A stretch of DNA of 64,000 bases from Corynebacterium nuruki S6-4. Its GTDB lineage: Bacteria > Actinomycetota > Actinomycetes > Mycobacteriales > Mycobacteriaceae. The first letter of the stretch is position 1. Every line of letters begins with the position of its first letter. The notes beneath the pieces were generated by a model. It saw only the letters and a list, made by a program, of their open reading frames with translations, had not been told where the DNA came from and made no database searches. Shown here in pieces: positions 52,588 to 62,202 of the stretch. The stretch is from contig NZ_CP042429.1 of NCBI RefSeq assembly GCF_007970465.1, positions 1,984,001 through 2,048,000 of the forward strand, given 5' to 3'. The position numbers were made by a program, and so were the translations under genes.

Positions 52588-54516
52588 CTACACCGCCCCG
52601 CCGGCGGCGAACTGACTGCGGTACAGGTCGGCGTAGGCACCGTCGGCGGCCAGCAGTTCCTCATGGGACCCCTGCTCCACGATCGCCCCGTCCGTCATGA
52701 CGATAATGCGGTCGGCGTCCCGGATGGTGGACAGCCGGTGGGCGATGACGAAGGAGGTCCGGTCCGCCCGGATCGCGTTCATCGCCTTCTGCACCAGCAC
52801 CTCGGTGCGGGTGTCCACCGACGACGTCGCCTCGTCGAGGATGAGCAGCTCCGGGGCCCGCAGGAACGCCCGGGCGATGGTGATGAGCTGCCGCTCCCCG
52901 GCCGAGACCGACCCACCGTCCTGACCGATGGCCGTGTCGTACCCGTCGGGCAGGGCGTGGACGAACCGGTCGACATAGGCGGCCTTCGCCGCGCCGACGA
53001 CCTCGTCATCGGACGCGTCGAGCCGGCCGTAGCGGATGTTCTCCATGATGGTGCCGTCGAACAGTACGGCGTCCTGCAGCACCATGCCGGTGCGCGAGCG
53101 CAGGTCGTCGCGGGTCATCTCACGGATGTCCACCCCGTCCAGCAGGATCGCACCACCGGTGACCTCGTAGAACCGCATGATGAGGTTCACCAGGGTCGTC
53201 TTGCCCGCACCGGTCGGCCCGACGATGGCGATGGTCTGACCCGGCTCGACCATCAGATTCATGTGCCCGATCATGGGACGGTCGGTGTAGCTGAAGGAGA
53301 CGTCACGGAACTCCACCCGCCCCGGCTTCTGACCGGGGGCGAGCTGCGGAGTCGCGGGCTCCGCCGGATCCGGGTCCTCCTCGTCGGCGTCCAGCAGTTC
53401 GAAGATGCGCTCGGTGGAGGCGATGCCGGACTGCAGCATCGTCATCATCCCGGCGATTTCGCTCAGCGGCTGGTTGAACTCACGGGAGTACTGGATGAAC
53501 GCCGTCGCCGCGCCCAGGGTCATCGACCCGCCGGCGACCTTCAGGCCGCCGGCCACGGCGATGAGCACATAGGACAGGTAGGACAGGAACTGCATCGTCG
53601 GCTGCATCGACCCGGACAGGAACTGCGCCTTCGCGCTCGCCGTGTACATCGCCTCGTTGCGGTCGGCGAACTCGGCGGACATCTCCTCCTGGCGTCCGTA
53701 GGCGACGACGAGGTCGTGGCCGGTGAAGGACTCCTCGATATGACCGTTGACCCGCCCGGTCTCCCGCCACTGCCCGGCGTACTGCTTCTGAGCCCGCGAA
53801 CCGACGACCGCGACGACCACGGCCGTGACCGGCAGCGCGATCAGGGCGAGCAGCGCGAGCTGCCAGGACACGGTGAACATCATCACCGTGATGCCGATGA
53901 GCATCATGCCCGAGTACGCGACCTGGGAGATCGCCTGCTGCAGCGCCTGCTGGACGTTGTCGACGTCATTGGTCACCCGCGACAGGATGTCGCCGCGCTG
54001 CCGGGTGTCGTAGTACTTCAGCGGCAGGTGGTGCACCTTGTACTCCACCCGGGCGCGCAGTTCGATGACGACGTCGACGACGAGCTTGTTGAGGACGAAA
54101 CCCTGCAGCCAGTTGAAGATGCTGGCCACCAGGTACATGCCCAGCACGAGGGCGATGAGCCCGCCGAGCCGGGAGAAGTCGATGCCCACGCCCGGGGTGA
54201 AGTCCATCCCCGACATCATCGAGGCGAGCTGGCCCTGGCCGGCCTGCCGCGCCCCGTCGATCGCCTGGTCGCGGGTCACCCCGCCGGGCAGCATCATGCC
54301 CACCGCGCCGGAGAAGATCTCGTCGACGGCGTGGCCGAGGACCTTCGGGGCCCACACGGTGAGCACCACGCACACCACCAGGGCGGCGAAGACCACGGTC
54401 AGGGCAAGTTTCTTCGGGGCCAGCAGGCCGAGCATGCGGCGGACCGCCAGCCCGGTGTTCTTCGCGGCCCGCGGCGCGCCCTGCATGTCCTGCGTGCTGT
54501 CGTCGTTCTCGGCCAT
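52588..54516 (-). CDS. ABC exporter half-transporter, permease-ATPase fusion (second subunit)
   Basis: A 642-residue type IV exporter with six membrane helices (about 35-340) and a C-terminal nucleotide-binding domain: Walker A GPTGAGKTT, Walker B LLILDEATSSVD, switch His in IAHRLST. Its signature is VSAGERQL, a degenerate LSGGQ, so it may form one impaired ATPase site in a heterodimer with the gene upstream. Such pairs export drugs, lipids or siderophores. Its ATG shares one base with the upstream stop (TAATG), confirming coupling. Confidence 0.9.
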   Translation of the reverse strand: MAENDDSTQDMQGAPRAAKNTGLAVRRMLGLLAPKKLALTVVFAALVVCVVLTVWAPKVLGHAVDEIFSGAVGMMLPGGVTRDQAIDGARQAGQGQLASMMSGMDFTPGVGIDFSRLGGLIALVLGMYLVASIFNWLQGFVLNKLVVDVVIELRARVEYKVHHLPLKYYDTRQRGDILSRVTNDVDNVQQALQQAISQVAYSGMMLIGITVMMFTVSWQLALLALIALPVTAVVVAVVGSRAQKQYAGQWRETGRVNGHIEESFTGHDLVVAYGRQEEMSAEFADRNEAMYTASAKAQFLSGSMQPTMQFLSYLSYVLIAVAGGLKVAGGSMTLGAATAFIQYSREFNQPLSEIAGMMTMLQSGIASTERIFELLDADEEDPDPAEPATPQLAPGQKPGRVEFRDVSFSYTDRPMIGHMNLMVEPGQTIAIVGPTGAGKTTLVNLIMRFYEVTGGAILLDGVDIREMTRDDLRSRTGMVLQDAVLFDGTIMENIRYGRLDASDDEVVGAAKAAYVDRFVHALPDGYDTAIGQDGGSVSAGERQLITIARAFLRAPELLILDEATSSVDTRTEVLVQKAMNAIRADRTSFVIAHRLSTIRDADRIIVMTDGAIVEQGSHEELLAADGAYADLYRSQFAAGGAV

Positions 54517-56282
54517 TACCGGGCACCTCCCTGGGCGTCCTGCAGCTGCGACTCGACGATCTCCCGGTAGGTCGCGCTGGATTCCAGCAGTTCATCATGG
54601 GTCCCGCGGGCGACGATACGGCCGGCCTCGAGCACGAGGATCTGGTCGGCGTCGAGGATGGTGGAGACCCGCTGGGCGACGGTGACCACCGCGGCGTCCA
54701 CCACCGTCGGGGCAAGCGCCTCCCGCAGCCGGGCGTCGGTGGCGACGTCGAGCGCGGAGAACGAATCGTCGAAGACATAGACCTTCGGCGCCGCGACCAG
54801 GGCGCGGGCGATGCACAGCCGCTGCCGCTGACCACCGGAGACGTCGGTACCGCCCTGCGCGACCGAGGACGCCAGCCCGGTGGCGGTGTGCTCCCCCTCA
54901 CCGGTCGTCCGGCCGGCGACGAAATCGGCGGCCTGGGCGGTGCGCAGTGCCTCCCACAACTCCTCGTCCGTGGCGTCCTGCCGGCCGAAGCGCAGGTTGG
55001 AGGCCACCGTCCCGGAGAACAGGAAGGCCTTCTGCGGCACCAGGCCGACCCGGTCCACGATCTCTGCACGGTCCAGCTGCGTCACCGGCACTCCGTCGAG
55101 CAGCACCTCGCCGGCCGTGGGGACATACAGCCGGGGGATGAGGTTGATCAGCGTGGACTTGCCGGACCCGGTGGCGCCGATGACGGCGGTGGTCTGGCCG
55201 GGGTGCACGGTGAAGGAGATGTCCTGCAGCACCGGCTTCTCCGCACCCGGGTAGGTGAAGGAGACGTTCCGGAACTCCAGTTCCCCGCGCATCCGGTCCG
55301 GGGTGACCGGGACGGCGGGTGCCCCGATGGAAGGCTCGTGACGCAGCACCGTGCCGATGCGTCCGGCACAGACGATCGCGCGCGGCAGCATCATCGCCAT
55401 GAACGAGCCCATCATCACCGCCACGAGGATCTGCAGCAGGTACTGCATGAACGCGGTGAGGGAGCCGACCTCCATCTGCCCGGCGTCCACCCGGTGACCG
55501 CCGAACCACAGCACCGCGGCAGTCGCCCCGTGCATCACCATCATGATCACGGGGCCCATGAGGACGAAGACCCGGCCGACCCGCTCGGAGACGAAGGCGA
55601 CCGCACTGTTGGCCCGGTCGAACCGGGCGGTCTCGTGCCGTTCCCGGACGAAGGCCCGGATGACGCGGATGCCGGTGATCTGCTCGCGCATCACCCCGTT
55701 GATCGCGTCCACCCGGTCCTGCATCGAGCGGAACAGCGGGACGAGCTGGGCGATCATGATCCCGACGACGATGAGCACGACCGGCACCGAGACCCACATC
55801 AGCCAGGACAGGCCGACATCCTCGCGCAGTGCCATGACGATGCCGCCGACGCACATGACCGGCATCGTCACCATGAAGCTCAGTGCCATGACGGTGACCA
55901 TCTGGATCTGCTGGACGTCGTTGGTGCCGCGGGTGATCAGGGTGGGCACCCCGAACTCCCCCATGTCCTGGGCGGAGAACCGGTCCACCCGGGCGTAGAT
56001 GTCCCGGCGGAGGTCCCGGCCGATGCCCATGGCGGCACGCGCGGCACACCAGGTCGCCGCCACCGCCGTGATCACCTGGGCGAAGGCCACCGCGACCATC
56101 ACGCCGCCGGTCGACCAGATGTAGCCGACATCGCCGCGGGAGACGCCCCTGTCGATGATGTCGGCGTTGAGGCTCGGCAGGTAGAGCGTCGCCAGGGCCG
56201 AGACGGCCTGGAGGACGAGGACCGCGGTCAGCAGTCCGGCGTAGGGGCGCGAGTAGGCGCGCAGCAGACGGAGCAGGTGCAC
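54516..56282 (-). CDS. ABC exporter half-transporter, permease-ATPase fusion (first subunit)
   Basis: A 588-residue partner of the following gene. Six membrane helices are followed by Walker A GATGSGKST, signature VSGGQRQRL and YVFDDSFSALD, where the usual catalytic Glu after Walker B is Asp (FDDS rather than DEA). The pair therefore appears to combine variant ATP sites, typical of asymmetric heterodimeric exporters. Start is a GTG at 56282 with TAGACT 7 nt upstream (leaderless); a much longer in-frame extension is antisense to the acyltransferase gene and was rejected. Confidence 0.9.
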   Translation of the reverse strand: MHLLRLLRAYSRPYAGLLTAVLVLQAVSALATLYLPSLNADIIDRGVSRGDVGYIWSTGGVMVAVAFAQVITAVAATWCAARAAMGIGRDLRRDIYARVDRFSAQDMGEFGVPTLITRGTNDVQQIQMVTVMALSFMVTMPVMCVGGIVMALREDVGLSWLMWVSVPVVLIVVGIMIAQLVPLFRSMQDRVDAINGVMREQITGIRVIRAFVRERHETARFDRANSAVAFVSERVGRVFVLMGPVIMMVMHGATAAVLWFGGHRVDAGQMEVGSLTAFMQYLLQILVAVMMGSFMAMMLPRAIVCAGRIGTVLRHEPSIGAPAVPVTPDRMRGELEFRNVSFTYPGAEKPVLQDISFTVHPGQTTAVIGATGSGKSTLINLIPRLYVPTAGEVLLDGVPVTQLDRAEIVDRVGLVPQKAFLFSGTVASNLRFGRQDATDEELWEALRTAQAADFVAGRTTGEGEHTATGLASSVAQGGTDVSGGQRQRLCIARALVAAPKVYVFDDSFSALDVATDARLREALAPTVVDAAVVTVAQRVSTILDADQILVLEAGRIVARGTHDELLESSATYREIVESQLQDAQGGAR

Positions 56283-56473
56283 GGCCCCGAGTCTAGATGG
56301 CCCGGCGGACAGAAGGACACGGTGAATTTTTGGCACCGCCGACCTCTCCCCGGGCCCGGTTTCCTTCAGGTCCGCGGCGGGGTCCGGGCCACTGCCCCCG
56401 ATCGTGACAGCCGCTCGCTGTGAATTCGCTGGAGCATTGGGAGTACGGGCCCTCCTGTGCCTACGCTCAAGGG

Positions 56474-56548
56474 ATGAGCCGGGCGAGGATCCACGGCTGC
56501 ACCACCTTCTCGGACACCGACCACGGAAGACACGATCACTGCAGATGA
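56474..56548 (+). CDS. 24-codon upstream ORF (His/Cys-rich leader peptide)
   Basis: An ATG 6 nt after TACGCT (a leaderless start) begins 24 codons encoding a peptide with four His and two Cys, ending HGRHDHCR. Its TGA overlaps the ATG of the acyltransferase gene as ATGA, so translation would be coupled. The peptide may be a metal- or histidine-responsive leader, or only a means of delivering ribosomes. No family similarity could be assessed. Confidence 0.5.
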   Translation: MSRARIHGCTTFSDTDHGRHDHCR

Positions 56549-59019
56549 CACGCAAGAACCATCCGCCCCGCAAGGCATCCGTCATCAAGCTCACCGCACC
56601 GGTCCAGGCACCCCCTGCACCCCGGTGGATCCCGCCGACCCCGGACGTCGGTTCGGGAGCGGACGCCGTGGCGCCCGCTCCGGCCCGCACCCCGATGAAA
56701 CTCACGGTCCCGACGGCTGCAGCCCCCGCTGCACCCGCAGCTCCGGGTGCTGCAGCACCCGCTGCGCCGGACGCGCCGACGGAGCCGCCTGTCCTGGTGC
56801 TGGGTCCGGCACGTGTCCCCGCGGCGCCTGCGGCCGTCCCGGCCCCGGAACCCGCGGCCGCGACCAAGAAGGCCGAGCCCAAGAAGCCCGAAACCGAGCC
56901 TGAAGCCACGCCCACGCCCGCGCCGGCGGCACCGCAGCCGGCCGCCGCCGCGACGACCGTCCGGCCCACCCGGAAGACCTCACCCGCACCGCAGCCCGCA
57001 CCGGCCGCGGCCCCGGCGCCCCAGCCCGCACCCCAGCCAACCCGCGAGCCCGCCACGGTGCCCGCCGCCGCAGCCACAACCGCCGCAGCCCCCGCCGCGG
57101 CGTCCGGCAGGCCCGCCCGCGACCGCCGCCCCGCACTCCCCGCCGATCCCCGGCACACCGCGAAACCGGGCCGGATCCGCCGGCTCCCGGGCCTTGACGG
57201 CCTGCGCGGCATCGCGGTCGCCGCGGTCCTGATCTACCACTTTTTCGGCAGCGCCCTGCCGGGCGGCTTCCTCGGCGTGGACGTCTTCTTCGTCCTCTCC
57301 GGCTTCCTCATCACCGCCCTGCTCGTCCGCGAGTACGGCCACAACGGCCGCATCTCGCTGAAGAAGTTCTGGCAGCGACGGGCCCGACGGATCCTCCCGG
57401 CCGCCGCGACGGTGCTGGTCGTGTGCACCGCCGTGGCCGGCATCCTCGGCGGGGACGCCGCCGTCAATCTGCCACCGCAGTTCCTCGGATCGCTGTTCTT
57501 CGTCAACAACTGGGTGCAGATCAGTGAGGCACACAGTTACTTCGCGGACACCACCCCGCAGATCTTCATGCACTACTGGTCGCTGGCGATCGAGGAGCAG
57601 TTCTACGTCCTCTGGCCGCTGCTGTTCCTCGGCGCGATCCTGCTCGCCCGGCGGCTGGGCGTCCGCAGCCCCGCCACGCAGATGCGGTGGCCGGCGGCCC
57701 TGGCCACGGTCATCGGGATCGCCTCACTGATCGCCATGATCGTCCTGTTCAACCCGGACGATGACCCGAGCCGCGTGTACTTCGGCACCGACACCCACGC
57801 GTTCGGGCTGGTCACCGGCGTGGTCCTCGCCCTCATCGTCACCGCACCGTCGGACCTGTGGCCGGATTCCTTCCCGGTGATGGTCCGTCCCCGGATCACG
57901 AAGATGCTGGGGTGGACGCTGGCGCCGGTGGCGTTCATCGCCCTGGTCGCGATGATCATCTTCCTGCCGGACACCGCCCCGTTCACCTACCGCGGCGGCC
58001 TGTTCGTGGCGTCCCTGCTCACCGCCGGGGTGATCCTCTCGGTGGTGCGGGAGCGCGGCCCGGTGCCGGTCCTGCTGCAGTGGCGTCCATTTCGCTACCT
58101 GGGTGAGCGCTCGTTCAGCCTGTACCTGTGGCACTGGCCGGTCGTGGTGTTCCTGCTGCAGGAGCTGCAGGACGGCCCGAAGGGCCAGGAGACCGGTGTG
58201 CCGGACTGGGGTGTGGGACTGATCGCGGTGGCGGTGAGCCTCGTGCTCTCCGAACTGTCCTACCGCTACGTCGAAACCCCCTTCCGCCGCCGCGGCTACC
58301 GGGGCGTGCTCGACGGTCTCGGCGAGGCGAAGCGGATGCTGCCGGTCCCGGCGGCGGCGCTGACCCTGACCCTGCTGGCCGGTGTGGCGCTGGGCGACAG
58401 CCCGGAGCATTCCGAGCTGGAGGAGCAGCTGAGCAGCATCTCGAAGTCGCAGGACATGCAGAACCAGGCGCCGCCGCCCGCGGCCGGTGCCGCCGATCCG
58501 GGGCTGCCCGCCGGGCAGGACATCACCGCCATCGGCGACTCGGTGATGCTCGCCTCCGCCCCCTCGCTGTACCAGCGGTTCCCGGGTATCACGGTGGACG
58601 CCGAGACGTCGCGCCACTACACCGCCGGTGCCGGTGTGATCGACACGATGCTGGCCGACGGGTCGCTGGGCGAGTACGTGGTCCTCGGTTTCGGTACCAA
58701 CGGGCAGGCCTTCGACGGTCAGCTCGACCAGATCATGGCGCAGCTCGGCCCCGACCACAAGGCCGTCCTCGTGGTCCCCTACGGCCACCAGGATCCGATC
58801 CCCACGGCCGCGCAGCAGGTCATCGACTACGCCCACGCCCACCGGAACGTCTACCTCGCCCCGTGGTGCAGCATGATCAGCGACCACCCCGAGGACCTGT
58901 ACGACGACGGCGTCCACCCCAACGACGAGGGTGGTCCGGTCTACGCGGACGCCGTCGCCGCCGGTCTGCGGGCGGCGAAGGCCGGCACGCAGGACGCCGC
59001 GGTCAGCTGCGCGCTGTAG
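56545..59019 (+). CDS. OatA-like acyltransferase 3 / SGNH fusion with long Pro/Ala-rich N-terminus
   Basis: An 824-residue envelope acyltransferase. Residues 1 to about 205 form a cytoplasmic Ala/Pro-rich, low-complexity segment. The acyltransferase 3 membrane domain (about 210-580) begins LPGLDGLRGIAVAAVLIYHFF and includes FLGVDVFFVLSGFLITALL and SFSLYLWHWPVV. The external SGNH domain (about 650-824) has IGDSVMLA with the nucleophile, FGTNGQ and DGVHPNDEGG with Asp and His. The ATG at 56545 overlaps the stop of a short upstream ORF. It is likely to O-acylate a cell-wall polymer. Its last 17 bp overlap the 3' end of the convergent OPT gene. Confidence 0.87.
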   Translation: MTRKNHPPRKASVIKLTAPVQAPPAPRWIPPTPDVGSGADAVAPAPARTPMKLTVPTAAAPAAPAAPGAAAPAAPDAPTEPPVLVLGPARVPAAPAAVPAPEPAAATKKAEPKKPETEPEATPTPAPAAPQPAAAATTVRPTRKTSPAPQPAPAAAPAPQPAPQPTREPATVPAAAATTAAAPAAASGRPARDRRPALPADPRHTAKPGRIRRLPGLDGLRGIAVAAVLIYHFFGSALPGGFLGVDVFFVLSGFLITALLVREYGHNGRISLKKFWQRRARRILPAAATVLVVCTAVAGILGGDAAVNLPPQFLGSLFFVNNWVQISEAHSYFADTTPQIFMHYWSLAIEEQFYVLWPLLFLGAILLARRLGVRSPATQMRWPAALATVIGIASLIAMIVLFNPDDDPSRVYFGTDTHAFGLVTGVVLALIVTAPSDLWPDSFPVMVRPRITKMLGWTLAPVAFIALVAMIIFLPDTAPFTYRGGLFVASLLTAGVILSVVRERGPVPVLLQWRPFRYLGERSFSLYLWHWPVVVFLLQELQDGPKGQETGVPDWGVGLIAVAVSLVLSELSYRYVETPFRRRGYRGVLDGLGEAKRMLPVPAAALTLTLLAGVALGDSPEHSELEEQLSSISKSQDMQNQAPPPAAGAADPGLPAGQDITAIGDSVMLASAPSLYQRFPGITVDAETSRHYTAGAGVIDTMLADGSLGEYVVLGFGTNGQAFDGQLDQIMAQLGPDHKAVLVVPYGHQDPIPTAAQQVIDYAHAHRNVYLAPWCSMISDHPEDLYDDGVHPNDEGGPVYADAVAAGLRAAKAGTQDAAVSCAL

Positions 59020-61060
59020 CTTTCCGTACCGCGCCGGTCACCCAGCGGTAGACGGCGACGATGAGGAGCACGAACGCGATGCCGCCGATCCAGTTGGCGG
59101 CGGTGGCGAAGCCGTCGGGCATGATGCCGAAGGCGTCGGAATCCCCGGTCCCGGCGATGACGGCGGCGTTGATCACGCCGAACAGGCTCTCGCCGACGAT
59201 GAGCCCGGTCGCGGCGAGGGTGCCGAGCCGGCGGGCGTGGACGGGGTTGCCCCGCCGGTCCGCCCACCGGTTGTAGAACCAGCCGATGAAGGCACCGACG
59301 GGGATGATGAGGGTCAGGGAGACCGGCAGGTACATGCCCATGCCGACCGCCAGCGGCGGGAGGGCGAGGCGCACCCGGGCGTCCTTCGTGACCCGGCCGA
59401 GGATCTCGTCGACGAGGACGACTCCGGCGCCGATGAGCGCGCCGAGACCGATGAGACCCCAGTCCAGTGAATCGCCGAAGATACCGTCGGCGACCGAGGA
59501 CAGCAGACCGGCCTGCGGTGCGGCGAGGGCGTTCTCCCCCGCGCCCGGGGCGCCGGCGAAGCCGAAGGCGGAGTTCATCAGGTCCATGATCAGCGGGATG
59601 AGCAGGGATCCGAAGATCACACCGAAGATCAGCGCGACCTGCTGCTTCCACGGGGTGGCGCCGACGAGCTGGCCGGTCTTGAGGTCCTGGAGATTGTCGT
59701 TGGAGATCGTCGCGACGCCGAAGACGATGGCGGCGGTGAACAGGGTGTAGGCCACCAGCGCGGTGGAATCCCCGTCGCCGCCGGTCACCCACTTGAAGAT
59801 GAGGGCGGCGGCGAGGACGACGATCACGCCGACACCGGAGATCGGACTGTTGGATGCCCCGATCAGTCCCGCCATGTAGCCGCACACCGCGGCGATGACG
59901 AGGCCGAGGACGAGGACGAACAGCACGCTGATGATGATGAGCACCGCCGCGTGGTGGCTGATGCCGGTGCCGTCGAGGAAGACCCACAGCAGTACCCCGA
60001 TCGGCACCATGAGCAGGACGATGCTGGTGACCACGGTGGGCAGCGGAATGTCCTTCTCGGTGATGTCGACCTCGGTGCCGGCGCGGCGGGCGCGGGAGGC
60101 TGCCAGCGAGTCGCGGATACCGCGGGCCACCGGGGCGATGATCTTCAGCAGGGTCCAGATGGCGGCGACGGCCATCGCGCCGGCGCCGACGAAGCGGACG
60201 TCGGAGGAGAACGTGTCGTCGACGACGTCGGCGATGTCGCTGAGTCCGCCGAGGTCACCGTGGGTGAACACGGGCAGCAGCACGCCGAAGGAGATGACCA
60301 GGCCGACGATCATGGCGATCCCGACGGTCGGACCGACGAGGTGTCCCACACCGATGAGCGCGAGGGAGAGGCTCGACCCGACCATCGTGCCGCCCCCGGC
60401 GACCTTGAACGCGGTGGACAGTTCGGCGGCACCGACCTTCAGGGCGCCGATCAGGGCCATGCCCGCGGAGGCCACGCCACCCCAGACGATGGCCATGAGT
60501 CCCTGGTGGTTCTCGTTGCGGCTGTCGGCCTGTGCTGTGGCGTCCTGTGGGGCGTCCTGTGCGGCGTCCTCGCGGTTCTCCGCGTCGCCGACCTTGAGCA
60601 CCTCCGCGGCGGCGACGCCCTCCGGGAAGGGCAGGTCGTCGGGGCCGCCGGTGTCGGTGACGAGGGCGCGGCGCAGCGGGATGGAGTACATCACGCCGAG
60701 GATGCCGCCGATGAGGCAGACCAGCATCGTGGTCCAGTAGGGGAAGCCCGTCCACCAGCCGATCATGATGAGGCCGGGGAGCACGAAGATGATGGCGGAG
60801 AGCGTGCCGGCGGCCGAGGCGATCGTCTGGACGATGTTGTTCTCGCCGATGCTGTGGTTCTGCAGCTTGCGCAGGACCGCCATGGAGATGACGGCGGCGG
60901 GGATCGAGGTGGCGAAGGTGAGGCCGACCTTGAGTCCCAGGTAGACGTTGGCCGCGGTGAACACCAGGGTGATGAGACCACCGATGATCACCGCCCGGAT
61001 CGTGAGCTCCCGCAGGGGGTGGGGCGCCGTGGCGGACGCCGCCTGTTGTGTCGTGGTCAT
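59003..61060 (-). CDS. OPT-family oligopeptide transporter
   Basis: A 685-residue polytopic protein with about 14 hydrophobic segments. The N-terminal LRELTIRAVIIGGLITLVFTAANVYLGLKVGLTFATSIPAAVISMAVLR pattern and the later ISNDNLQDLKTGQLVGATPWKQQ are hallmarks of bacterial OPT proteins, which import small peptides or metal complexes. A hydrophilic loop (about 150-180) is Asp/Gln-rich. TAATGT ends 7 nt before the ATG at 61060, supporting this start. Convergent with, and overlapping by 17 bp, the acyltransferase gene. Confidence 0.93.
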   Translation of the reverse strand: MTTTQQAASATAPHPLRELTIRAVIIGGLITLVFTAANVYLGLKVGLTFATSIPAAVISMAVLRKLQNHSIGENNIVQTIASAAGTLSAIIFVLPGLIMIGWWTGFPYWTTMLVCLIGGILGVMYSIPLRRALVTDTGGPDDLPFPEGVAAAEVLKVGDAENREDAAQDAPQDATAQADSRNENHQGLMAIVWGGVASAGMALIGALKVGAAELSTAFKVAGGGTMVGSSLSLALIGVGHLVGPTVGIAMIVGLVISFGVLLPVFTHGDLGGLSDIADVVDDTFSSDVRFVGAGAMAVAAIWTLLKIIAPVARGIRDSLAASRARRAGTEVDITEKDIPLPTVVTSIVLLMVPIGVLLWVFLDGTGISHHAAVLIIISVLFVLVLGLVIAAVCGYMAGLIGASNSPISGVGVIVVLAAALIFKWVTGGDGDSTALVAYTLFTAAIVFGVATISNDNLQDLKTGQLVGATPWKQQVALIFGVIFGSLLIPLIMDLMNSAFGFAGAPGAGENALAAPQAGLLSSVADGIFGDSLDWGLIGLGALIGAGVVLVDEILGRVTKDARVRLALPPLAVGMGMYLPVSLTLIIPVGAFIGWFYNRWADRRGNPVHARRLGTLAATGLIVGESLFGVINAAVIAGTGDSDAFGIMPDGFATAANWIGGIAFVLLIVAVYRWVTGAVRKATARS

Positions 61061-61141
61061 TGGCGGCACATTAGTCGCCACGCTCCCGGGGCGCACTCCC
61101 CCTCGCACCATCTGTCCTGTCCGAAAGGCCCCCACCCCCGA

Positions 61142-62140
61142 TCATCCGATCACCGCGGTCCGCAGCCGCGCACTGAACACCAGGAAGGTCAGCAGCCCGA
61201 CGCCGACGTTGAGCAGCGCCCCGAACTGCTCGGCGACGAAGTTGAAGATCTCGGTGAGCAGAACCGTCACGAGGGACGCCGCGCGCAGCAGGCGCAGCGG
61301 CCACAGTCCGCCCCGGCGCATCAGATGCAGGACGACCGCGCCGGCGCAGAGCAGGAAGGCGAGGGTTGAGCCGCACAGTTGGCCGATCTGGGTGACGGCG
61401 GCCCCGGACCCCGGACGCATGTCCTCACCGACGGTGAGCACGGAGGAGACCACCCCGCCGGCACTGAACAGACTGATGAGCACGGCGGCGACGACGGTCA
61501 CCCGTCGTCCGGTCCGCCGCCCCATGTCGACGGGGATGCGCGCCGCCACGGACTGCCGCAGCCGTTCCGTCGGCCCGGGATCGCGCCGCGGCAGGATGTC
61601 GAGTGTCCCTGACACGGCGGCGACAGCGCGGGGGTCCGCACCGCTGAGCCGGGCGTCGTCAAGCAACCGGGTGATCACCGTGCGCTGCCGGTCGGAGACC
61701 CCGGAGCCGACGCACTCCGCCACGAGGCTGGTGGCGGCGGCGAGATGCCCCGCGGGTGAACCCAGGCGGGAGTCCTGGATGAACCGGTTGACGAGGAGCA
61801 GGAGGACGAAGACGACGTACATCACCGAGATCGCCGGCGTGAAGAAGTAGTCGTTGCTCCTGGTGAGGAACTTGCCGACCTCGTCGAGGAAGAGACCGAG
61901 CCCGATACCGCCGATGACCACGGACAGCCGACGGACCCGTCGCCCGATGAACGACAGCAGCAGGACGATCGCCACGGTCATCGCCGCACCGCCCCACAGA
62001 GCGTGGGCGATGTGCAGGGTGCCGCCGCCGACCTGCGGATAGCCGGTGGCGGCGAGGTAGGCCCGGGTGACCAGGATCGTGGCGACGGCGGTCACCACCA
62101 TGGCCTGGACGAAGGACCCGCCTCCGGAATATCTGGGCAC
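61142..62140 (-). CDS. integral membrane protein of unknown function
   Basis: A 332-residue protein with about eight predicted helices. The N-terminal region has THIAHALWGGAAM-like TLHIAHALWGGAA and GGIGLGLFLDEVGKFLTRSNDYFF with conserved acidic and aromatic residues; the central 100 residues are soluble (DRQRTVITRLLDDARLSGADPRAVAAVSGTLDILP). No family name is recalled. The GTG start has a GAGGAG ribosome binding site. Tandem 12-bp repeats (CAGGTGGCGGCT type) lie in the 62-bp gap from the upstream gene, with which it is probably cotranscribed. Confidence 0.75.
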   Translation of the reverse strand: MPRYSGGGSFVQAMVVTAVATILVTRAYLAATGYPQVGGGTLHIAHALWGGAAMTVAIVLLLSFIGRRVRRLSVVIGGIGLGLFLDEVGKFLTRSNDYFFTPAISVMYVVFVLLLLVNRFIQDSRLGSPAGHLAAATSLVAECVGSGVSDRQRTVITRLLDDARLSGADPRAVAAVSGTLDILPRRDPGPTERLRQSVAARIPVDMGRRTGRRVTVVAAVLISLFSAGGVVSSVLTVGEDMRPGSGAAVTQIGQLCGSTLAFLLCAGAVVLHLMRRGGLWPLRLLRAASLVTVLLTEIFNFVAEQFGALLNVGVGLLTFLVFSARLRTAVIG

Positions 62141-62202
62141 GGTGTTCTCCTCAGGGTCTCAGGTTGCGGCTCAGGTGGCGGCTCAGGTGGCGGCAGCGCG
62201 GT

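Noticed and set aside
56404..56544. Longer acyltransferase start at a GTG at 56404
   Set aside because: It has no -10 box or ribosome binding site, whereas a leaderless uORF overlaps the ATG at 56545.
54516..57212. An 898-residue version of the ABC exporter subunit starting in the acyltransferase gene
   Set aside because: The extra 310 residues are Gly/Ala low complexity and antisense to a real gene; the GTG at 56282 has a -10 box at the right distance.
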